Positions 15,118-20,376 of a stretch of 20,376 nucleotides of DNA are shown here, in pieces. A model generated the notes under the pieces. That model saw only the letters and a program-made list of their open reading frames with translations, was not told the DNA's origin and did not search any database. A program made the translations under genes and the position numbers. This DNA is from JBFKMV01 sp041629655. Lineage in GTDB: Bacteria > Acidobacteriota > Polarisedimenticolia > Polarisedimenticolales > Polarisedimenticolaceae. The stretch spans positions 1 to 20,376 of the forward strand of contig JBFKMV010000080.1 in assembly GCA_041629655.1 (NCBI GenBank), in the 5' to 3' direction. Numbering within the stretch: the first letter of the stretch is position 1; each line of letters starts with the position of its first letter.

Positions 15118-16260
15118 TCAGCGGGGCCGAAGCTCGGGCCTGACGGCGATGAAGTCGAGCTGGTGGGGCTCGTCGTCGAGCAGCTTGAACCGGATGCCGA
15201 GCCAGCCCCCGAGACCGCCCGAGTGCACCAGCACGTGCAGGTCGAGCGGCCCGGCCTGCACGATGCGGTGCGGCGTGAGCTTCTTCCACTCCTCGCGCAG
15301 CCGGGTCCATTCCTCGACCCGCTCGGGGAGCGAGCGGTCCTGGAGCGCCGCCGCGCTGCGGTGCTTGCGGACGAACGCCACCAGGCCGTCGATGTTGCCC
15401 CCGGCGTAGGCCTCGAAGAACGCCTGCGCGGTGTTTCCGGCCGGGGTCTGCGGCCAGCCCGTGGTCGCGAACTTCTCGACCGGCCCCCAGCCGGTCCCCT
15501 CGCCCGACCGGCCGGCCACCGTGGACTCGATCCAGCCCGCCGCCGTCGAGATGCGTGCGTAGACCTCGGTGCTGCCGTACTCGCACAGGCCGGCGCCGCT
15601 GCCCATGTCGTCGTTGGCCGAGCTGACGCCGATCAGGTACACCCGCGTGCCGCGGTCGAGCAGCGCGGGACCGCCGCTGTCGCCGGGGCCGCTGATCCCC
15701 TCCAGGTCGGTGCCGCCGGGCGGCTCGTCGAACAGGAACGTGATCCAGCGCCGGTCGGCCCCGGTCGCGACGTTGGTCGCGGCCCGTCGCTGACGGTCCG
15801 CGCGCGTCGGCCCGGTCTGCCCGGTGCCGGTGTCCCCCCAGCCGACGAACACGACCTGCTGACCCACCTCGTCCGTCCCCGTGTACGGCACGACGGGCTC
15901 GATCCCCTCCACCGGCCCGGCAAGCCGGATCAGCGCCAGGTCGGTGTGGTCGTAACCCGCCCGGCCGTCCCACGACGGGTGGAAGAACAGCCGTTCGATG
16001 GGATACTCCCGCCCCGCGAACACGGCGGTCCGCGTGAACGGCGAGATGTCGCGCGCGACGTGGGCCGCGGTGATGGCCCACTGCGGCGCGATCAGGGTCA
16101 GCACGCCCTCGCCCTGGGGCAGGAACGAACCCACCGCCGGGTAGCCCTGGCCCAGCTGGCGATAGCGGGCATCCTGGCGATCGTGACGGATCACGATCGC
16201 GCTCGCGTCGCTCGCCGCGAGCGCCACGACCAGCAGTGCCGCGATGGACGTCGCTCTCAA
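15118..16260 (-). CDS. Secreted trypsin-like (S1) serine protease with NTF2-like C-terminal domain
   Basis: The protein has 380 residues. A signal peptide covers about 1-21 (hydrophobic ALLVVALAAS, cleavage near ASA). A chymotrypsin-fold domain has a full triad: His67 in ITAAHVA, Asp107 in HTDLALIRL, and Ser195 in GPGDSGGP. The residue six before Ser is Ile, not the Asp of trypsin, so Arg/Lys preference is not expected. Residues ~274-380 form a second domain, starting NTAQAFFEAYAGG and ending in beta strands, which looks NTF2-like and resembles tails seen on some bacterial serine hydrolases. The start is TTG at 16260, set by GGAGGA at 16267-16272 six bases upstream. It overlaps the TGA of the S9 gene (TTGA), so the two are translationally coupled. 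The enzyme would be periplasmic or secreted. Confidence 0.85.
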   Translation of the reverse strand: MRATSIAALLVVALAASDASAIVIRHDRQDARYRQLGQGYPAVGSFLPQGEGVLTLIAPQWAITAAHVARDISPFTRTAVFAGREYPIERLFFHPSWDGRAGYDHTDLALIRLAGPVEGIEPVVPYTGTDEVGQQVVFVGWGDTGTGQTGPTRADRQRRAATNVATGADRRWITFLFDEPPGGTDLEGISGPGDSGGPALLDRGTRVYLIGVSSANDDMGSGAGLCEYGSTEVYARISTAAGWIESTVAGRSGEGTGWGPVEKFATTGWPQTPAGNTAQAFFEAYAGGNIDGLVAFVRKHRSAAALQDRSLPERVEEWTRLREEWKKLTPHRIVQAGPLDLHVLVHSGGLGGWLGIRFKLLDDEPHQLDFIAVRPELRPR

Positions 16261-18347
16261 CCCCGGTCCTCCGTCTGCCCCTGCTCGTCGTCCTCCGCGG
16301 GAGCCCCGTAGTCGTCGATCTCGTACGGCGGCGGGGCACCGCCGGCCCCCGTCAGGTAGTGCTCCATCCAGCGCAGCAGGCGCAACGAGTAATCCAGCCG
16401 CGCCGCGGCCTTGCGGTTGCCGTGGCCCTCGCCGGGGTAGAACACCAGGCGCACCGGGGCCTGGTTGCGGATCTTGAGGTAGCGGTACAGCTCCATCGAC
16501 TGCCCGGGGAAGACGCGCGAGTCCTCCTTGCCGTGCATGATCAACAGCGGCGTGCGCGCCTTGTCGAGGTGCCGGATCGGGCTGCGCTCGAGGTACATCT
16601 TCCAGTCGTCCCAGGGGAACTTGCGCATGTGCACCTGGTACAGCTCGTTGGGGATGTCGCTGGTGCCGACCTTGGAGAACAGGTCGCTGATCCCGACGAA
16701 CATCACCCCCGCCGCGAAGCGGTCCGAGTAGTAGGTGCTGCACCACGCGGTGGCGTAGCCGCCGTACGAGCCTCCGGTCACACCGACCTTGGCCCGGTCC
16801 ACGAGTCCGCGCTCGACCAGGTGATCGACGGCGTCGACCAGGTCGTCGAACTCCTTGCCGGCGAAGTCCGCCTGGCTCAGCTTCGAGAACTCGACGCCGC
16901 GCCCGGTGCTGCCGCGGTAGTTGGTGAAGAACACCGCGAACCCGCGCGCGGCCAGCACCTGGGCCGGACGCGAGTAGCTGGTCTGCCAGCCGTTCCGGTG
17001 ATGCGACTCCGGCCCGCCGTGGACGATCATCACCAGCGGGTAGCGCTTGTCGCGCTGCGCGCCGAGCGGGTGGACCAGGATGCCTTCCAGCTCCAGGCCG
17101 TCGCGGGCCCGGAACGTCACCACCTCCTGGCGCGCCAGCTCCACGTCGGCCAGCCAGGGGTTGCTGTCGGTCACCCGCTCGGGCTGCCCGGAACCCACCG
17201 TCATCCGGAACACCTCGGCCGGGTGCTGCGGGGTCTCGCCGCGGAAGGCGGCCCGCTTGCCGTCGCGCGACAGGCTGACGCCGGACAGCACCGGCCCCCC
17301 GGTCCGGACCAGCGTGGTGCGGTTGCCGGCCAGGTCGGTGCGGGCCAGGCGGGTCGTGGTCCCCTCGTCGCCCACGAACGCGATCGCGTTCGCGTCCAGC
17401 CAGGCAAACGACTCGACGTGCCCCGGGTAGTTCGGGGTCAGGTCGCGCAGCGCGCCGTCGCCGGCCGCGAAGACCATCAACCGCCCCTCCTGGGGGTCGT
17501 GGATGTCGACGCCGGAGATGATCGCGACGTGCGCGCCGCTCGGGCTCCAGGCGACCTGTCCGAGCTTGCCCGGGTTGGCGGCCGAGACCGTCGGCTGGCC
17601 CGATTTCACGTCCACGACGGAGAGCCGCCGGTGCATGTAGTGGTCGTCGATCAGCGGGGTCGGCGCCAGCGTCAACAGCAGCCGGTCGCCGGCCGGGCTC
17701 CAGTGGAGATCGGCGGCCGAGCCCTCGAGCTTCAGCATCCGGGGCTCGGCGTCGTCGCCGGCGTCCAGCTCGGAGATCCAGACCCGGACCGGTCGCCAGG
17801 CCTCCTCGAACACCTCGGGGTTGAAGCCCTGCTCCTCCAGCTCCTTGCGCTTTTCGTCCTGCTCGGGCTGGGCCAGAAACGCCACGCGCTTGCCGTCGGG
17901 CGCGAGGCTGTACGCCTCGATGTCGGTCTCGTGCTCCAGCACGCGGCGCGCCTCCCCGCCGTCCACCGGAATGACGTACAGCGACTTGTGCTCGTCGGAG
18001 CCGCGCTTGGCCAAAAACGCGATCCCCCGGCCGTCGGGCGTCCAGGTCACGCTGCCGACGTTGATCTGACCGGTCACGAAGGGGCGCGAGCGGTTCTCGC
18101 CGTCGATCAGGTGCAGCTCGGCCCACGACGCGCCGTTGTCCTCCTCGAACGGGTCCCGCGGCACCGACAGCACGTAGGCGACGTGCCGGCCGTCGGGCGA
18201 CACGCTGACCGAGCTGACCTGGCGCAGCCTGGCGACCTGGAACGGGTCCATCCCCTCGCCTGCGGCGGCGACGGGCAGCGTGGCTGCGCCGAGCAGGACG
18301 ACGGCGAGACGAACGAGCGGGCGCGTGGAACGTTGAAGCCGGTGCAC
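16257..18347 (-). CDS. Secreted S9-family prolyl oligopeptidase / dipeptidyl aminopeptidase-type serine peptidase
   Basis: The protein has 696 residues. A signal peptide covers about 1-28 (Arg-rich start, hydrophobic core, AAAGEG). A beta-propeller of repeated VSPDGRHVAY and WSPAGDRLL type units follows, to roughly residue 420. The C-terminal alpha/beta-hydrolase has Ser527 in VTGGSYGGYAT, Asp609 in HGKEDSRV and His642 in GEGHGNRK. This is the order of the acylaminoacyl-peptidase/DPP IV-like S9 group, which cut short peptides entering through the propeller. An acidic tail ends the protein. The GTG start at 18347 has GGGGAG about 7 bases upstream. Its stop overlaps the start of the trypsin-like gene by two bases, implying paired production in the periplasm. 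The cleavage preference cannot be assigned. Confidence 0.92.
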   Translation of the reverse strand: MHRLQRSTRPLVRLAVVLLGAATLPVAAAGEGMDPFQVARLRQVSSVSVSPDGRHVAYVLSVPRDPFEEDNGASWAELHLIDGENRSRPFVTGQINVGSVTWTPDGRGIAFLAKRGSDEHKSLYVIPVDGGEARRVLEHETDIEAYSLAPDGKRVAFLAQPEQDEKRKELEEQGFNPEVFEEAWRPVRVWISELDAGDDAEPRMLKLEGSAADLHWSPAGDRLLLTLAPTPLIDDHYMHRRLSVVDVKSGQPTVSAANPGKLGQVAWSPSGAHVAIISGVDIHDPQEGRLMVFAAGDGALRDLTPNYPGHVESFAWLDANAIAFVGDEGTTTRLARTDLAGNRTTLVRTGGPVLSGVSLSRDGKRAAFRGETPQHPAEVFRMTVGSGQPERVTDSNPWLADVELARQEVVTFRARDGLELEGILVHPLGAQRDKRYPLVMIVHGGPESHHRNGWQTSYSRPAQVLAARGFAVFFTNYRGSTGRGVEFSKLSQADFAGKEFDDLVDAVDHLVERGLVDRAKVGVTGGSYGGYATAWCSTYYSDRFAAGVMFVGISDLFSKVGTSDIPNELYQVHMRKFPWDDWKMYLERSPIRHLDKARTPLLIMHGKEDSRVFPGQSMELYRYLKIRNQAPVRLVFYPGEGHGNRKAAARLDYSLRLLRWMEHYLTGAGGAPPPYEIDDYGAPAEDDEQGQTEDRG

Positions 18348-18435
18348 GGTTCGACTCCCCCCGTGAATGAGGCGGTGACGCAGGAAAAGACCCCTAGCCT
18401 AACGCACCCCGGCCACGCTGACCACCGGTCCCGCT

Positions 18436-19209
18436 TCAGCCCCGCCCCGTAGCTCCGAGCTGCTCCACGAACTGCTGCATCCGCCGGCGGGTTCCCTCGG
18501 AGAACCAGCAGTCGAGGAATTCCCCGCGCAGCTGGGCGTCCTGGCGCTGGATCCGTTCCAGCGTGGCCGAGCGGAGGTAGCGCTTGGTGGTGGCGAAGGC
18601 GCGCGGGTCCCGCGAGGCCAGCTCGGCCAGCCGCTCCCGGCAGCGCTCCTCGAACCGCTGCGGCGGGTGGACCTCGTGGACCAGGCCGGCCGCCACCGCC
18701 TCGGCGTCGGTGTAATTGCGACCGGACAGCGCGGCCTCCTCGAGCCGCGAGGGCTCGACCGCCTCGCGCAGCATCAAGGCCTGCGCGAACGGCAGCGGCA
18801 CACCGACCTTGATTTCGTTCAACCCGACCAGCGCGCCGGCTTGCAGCAGCCGCCGGTCGGCGGTCAGGGCCATCAGGCAGCCTCCCGCGAGCGCGTGCCC
18901 CGAGATCGCGGCCACCAGCGGCTTGGGCAGCGTGTACAGCGCCAGCATCATCGCCGCGAAGCGCTCCATGAAGTCCTGCAGCTGGACCCGGTCGTAGGCG
19001 ATCAGCTCGCGCAGGTCGAGCCCCGGGCAGAACATCTTGCCCGACGCGGCGAGCAGCACGCCGCGGACGTCGTCGTCTCCGGCGGCCGCGAGCACCGCCG
19101 CCTTCAGCTCGTCGACCATCGTCGAGTCGATCGCGTTGCCGCGCTCGCGGGACAGTCGCAGGGTGGCGAGACCGTCGGTGTGGGAGACCTGGATCGTCTT
19201 GGGCTTCAA
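18436..19209 (-). CDS. Enoyl-CoA hydratase/isomerase (crotonase) family protein
   Basis: This 257-residue protein has the crotonase fold landmarks. Two oxyanion-hole segments are visible, GKMFCPGLDLREL and ISGHALAGGCLMAL. Both acidic positions used by hydratases appear to be present, in GLNEIKVGV and in RLEEAALSG. Members hydrate or isomerise acyl-CoA thioesters, so beta-oxidation or a related pathway is expected, but no such partner gene is nearby. The TTG start at 19209 is fixed by a strong GGAGGTG (19217-19223) seven bases upstream, and a perfect -10 lies at 19232-19237. An 88-base gap separates it from the S9 gene on the same strand; that gap has no clear terminator, only a weak AT-rich stretch around 18390-18400. 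Confidence 0.88.
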   Translation of the reverse strand: MKPKTIQVSHTDGLATLRLSRERGNAIDSTMVDELKAAVLAAAGDDDVRGVLLAASGKMFCPGLDLRELIAYDRVQLQDFMERFAAMMLALYTLPKPLVAAISGHALAGGCLMALTADRRLLQAGALVGLNEIKVGVPLPFAQALMLREAVEPSRLEEAALSGRNYTDAEAVAAGLVHEVHPPQRFEERCRERLAELASRDPRAFATTKRYLRSATLERIQRQDAQLRGEFLDCWFSEGTRRRMQQFVEQLGATGRG

Positions 19210-19216
19210 CGCGTTG

Positions 19217-19223
19217 CACCTCC
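19217..19223 (-). promoter_or_regulatory. Shine-Dalgarno site fixing a TTG start for the enoyl-CoA hydratase gene
   Basis: GGAGGTG on the minus strand is seven bases upstream of the TTG at 19209. It is the strongest ribosome site in the window and makes the rare TTG start credible. With the -10 at 19232-19237 the transcript leader would be only about 15 bases. Confidence 0.65.
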
Positions 19224-19231
19224 GCGAGCGG

Positions 19232-19237
19232 ATTATA
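19232..19237 (-). promoter_or_regulatory. -10 element for the enoyl-CoA hydratase gene
   Basis: On the minus strand the sequence reads TATAAT, a perfect -10 hexamer, 22 bases before the TTG start. It is in the 80-base divergent gap with the oxidoreductase gene. No convincing -35 is seen at the usual distance. Confidence 0.5.
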
Positions 19238-19274
19238 GCGGCGGCGCGTGGCCGCCGTTGGCGGGCATCCGGTC

Positions 19275-19280
19275 TAGAAT
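19275..19280 (+). promoter_or_regulatory. -10 element for the quinone oxidoreductase gene, placed for a leaderless transcript
   Basis: TAGAAT matches the -10 consensus at five of six positions. It ends only 9 bases before the ATG at 19290, so the transcript would begin at or within a few bases of the start codon. No Shine-Dalgarno lies in between. No -35 is visible. Confidence 0.45.
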
Positions 19281-19289
19281 GTCCCCGCG

Positions 19290-20237
19290 ATGCGTGCGAT
19301 GGCGATTCGCGAGTTCGGCGGTCCGGAGAAGCTCGAGGCGATCTCGGTGCCCCGGCCGCGGCCAGCCAAGGGCGAGATCCTGATCCGGATCGTCGCCGCC
19401 GGCGTGAACCCGGTCGACTGGAAGATCATCCGCGGCGACCTCGGCGAGATGTGGCCGCACCGTTTCCCGCTGATCCCCGGCTGGGACGCCGCGGGCGTGG
19501 TCGAGGAGATCGGCGAGGGCGCCGGGCGCTTCCGCAAGGGCGACCGGGTCTGGGCCTACGCGCGCAAACCCGAGGTGCAGTGGGGCTGCTACACCGAGTA
19601 CCTCGCGCTGGCGGAATCCAACGTGGCGCTGATGCCGCCGGGGCTGCTGTTCGAGGAGGCGGCCGCGCTGCCGCTGGCCGGATTGACCGCGTGGCAGTGT
19701 CTGTTCGGCGACGGCGAGCTGGAACGGGACAGCACCGTGATGGTCCACGCCGCGGGCGGCGGGGTCGGGCACTTCGCGGTCCAGCTGGCCAAGCGCGCCG
19801 GGGCGCGCGTCTACGGCACGGCCGGCGTGCAGAAGCTGGCCTTCGTGTCCTCGCTGGGAGCCGACGGGGTGATCGACTACACCGCGGAGGACTTCCGCGT
19901 CGCGCTGCGCCGGCAATGCCCGGACGGCGTCGACCTGCTGCTGGACGCGGTCGGCGGCGATACGCTGTCGGCGAGCTACGAGCTGGTCAAGCCGGGCGGG
20001 CGGCTGATCTCGATCGTCGACATGCCCGACGCCGCGGCGGCCGAGCGGCACGGCATCACCGCGAAGTTCCGGTTCGTCGAACCGAACGCGGAGCAGCTCG
20101 AGCGGATGGCCTCGATGGTCGAGCGCAAGCAGCTCCGGCCGCGGGTGCAGAAGATCTATCGCCTCAAGGACGCGGTGGCGGCGCTGCGCGCCTCGATCGA
20201 CGGACACGTCGAGGGCAAGCTGGTGCTGGCGCTCTGA
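19290..20237 (+). CDS. Zinc-independent quinone oxidoreductase / MDR-family NADP-dependent reductase
   Basis: The 315-residue protein belongs to the medium-chain dehydrogenase/reductase superfamily. An N-terminal GroES-like domain has AAGVNPVDWKIIRGD and PGWDAAGVVEEIG. The Rossmann domain has the nucleotide-binding HAAGGGVGHFAVQLAK (153-168) and GADGVIDYT. The zinc ligands of alcohol dehydrogenases are absent (NPVDWK instead of a Cys site), so it fits the quinone-reductase/zeta-crystallin group, which reduces quinones or enones with NADPH. The substrate cannot be told. It is divergent from the enoyl-CoA hydratase gene with an 80-base gap. The ATG at 19290 has no Shine-Dalgarno but has a -10 just upstream; ATG at 19299 is an alternative start. 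A broken aminotransferase fragment lies downstream on the other strand. Confidence 0.9.
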   Translation: MRAMAIREFGGPEKLEAISVPRPRPAKGEILIRIVAAGVNPVDWKIIRGDLGEMWPHRFPLIPGWDAAGVVEEIGEGAGRFRKGDRVWAYARKPEVQWGCYTEYLALAESNVALMPPGLLFEEAAALPLAGLTAWQCLFGDGELERDSTVMVHAAGGGVGHFAVQLAKRAGARVYGTAGVQKLAFVSSLGADGVIDYTAEDFRVALRRQCPDGVDLLLDAVGGDTLSASYELVKPGGRLISIVDMPDAAAAERHGITAKFRFVEPNAEQLERMASMVERKQLRPRVQKIYRLKDAVAALRASIDGHVEGKLVLAL

Positions 20238-20279
20238 GCCTCTGCCGAGCCCGGCGACCAGGGACCGCAGCGCCGAGCC

Positions 20280-20376
20280 GACCTCGTCGCCCGCCCCGAT
20301 CCCGAGCCCGCGCACGCACAGGTGCAGTCCGGCGGTGCCCGAGCTGACGCCGACCGCGTGGGCCGTACCGGCGTGC
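20280..20376 (-). pseudogene. Fragment of a DegT/DnrJ/EryC1/StrS-family aminotransferase, truncated
   Basis: Read on the minus strand from the right edge, the frame gives HAGTAHAVGVSSGTAGLH and then CVRGLGIGAGDEV. This is the well-known N-terminal signature of PLP-dependent sugar aminotransferases of this family. Functional members continue with a PFTFxAxANA-type stretch and a PLP-binding Lys near residue 180-190. Here the similarity ends at about 20280, and neither the same frame nor the other two continue the family. The frame runs on open but only as the antisense of the oxidoreductase gene. The upstream part is outside the window. It is most simply a gene remnant left by a rearrangement; an assembly join cannot be excluded. 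Confidence 0.55.

Noticed and set aside
16261..18126. In-frame upstream extension of the trypsin-like protease to about 1000 codons
   Set aside because: The extra part overlaps the S9 peptidase in another frame and is Arg/Gly-rich. The signal peptide and the Shine-Dalgarno-TTG pair at 16260 mark the true start.
18348..18435. Promoter or terminator in the gap between the enoyl-CoA hydratase and S9 genes
   Set aside because: The minus strand has TAGGCT and a short CTTTT stretch, but there is no -10 of reasonable quality and no stem before the T bases.
16236..18452. A 738-codon open frame on the plus strand opposite the S9 peptidase
   Set aside because: The S9 peptidase has a signal peptide, a propeller and a full catalytic triad on the other strand; the plus-strand product is low-complexity Val/Arg/His-rich shadow sequence.

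Overview
The window is gene-dense, GC-rich bacterial DNA (GC at most third codon positions; almost no intergenic DNA). It holds 19 protein genes plus one gene fragment at the right edge. I see no RNA gene, insertion sequence, CRISPR array or phage gene. A secreted MltD-type murein transglycosylase, secreted S9 and trypsin-like peptidases, a Bacillus-type iron-sulfur PurF and the futalosine menaquinone pathway suggest a Gram-negative, menaquinone-using, high-GC bacterium, possibly Acidobacteriota, Myxococcota or a related uncultured group. That placement is inference from gene content only.

Layout. (1) Bases 1-5269, plus strand: a 5'-truncated bactofilin-like membrane protein, a LOG-family hydrolase, a flippase-like LPG-synthase-type membrane protein, a lytic transglycosylase with LysM domains, and a stand-alone CinA/MoCF-domain protein. 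(2) Bases 5286-9209, minus strand: a tight operon read purF, HhH-GPD DNA glycosylase, cvpA, MetE-like protein, with gaps of 4, 13 and 1 bases. (3) Bases 9335-15102, plus strand: an FprA-type ferredoxin-NADP reductase, then mqnE-mqnA-mqnC, a DUF167 protein and a nitrilase-superfamily hydrolase. (4) Bases 15118-19209, minus strand: an enoyl-CoA hydratase, then an S9 prolyl-oligopeptidase-type enzyme translationally coupled to a trypsin-like protease with an NTF2-like tail. (5) Bases 19290-20237, plus strand: a zinc-free quinone oxidoreductase, followed by a broken DegT/DnrJ-type aminotransferase fragment on the minus strand.

How the genes work together. MqnA, MqnE and MqnC make the early and middle steps of menaquinone from chorismate; mqnB and mqnD are not here. 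The reductase just upstream could supply reducing power to the two radical-SAM enzymes (inference). PurF and CvpA recall the cvpA-purF pairing of E. coli, here with a DNA glycosylase between them. The two secreted peptidases form a unit sharing an overlapping stop/start.

I did not find an obviously new multi-gene system. The most unusual points are a MetE-family protein lacking all zinc ligands, a nitrilase-fold enzyme with Met in place of the catalytic Lys, the trypsin/NTF2-like fusion coupled to an S9 peptidase, a probable leaderless oxidoreductase gene, and the abruptly ended DegT fragment.
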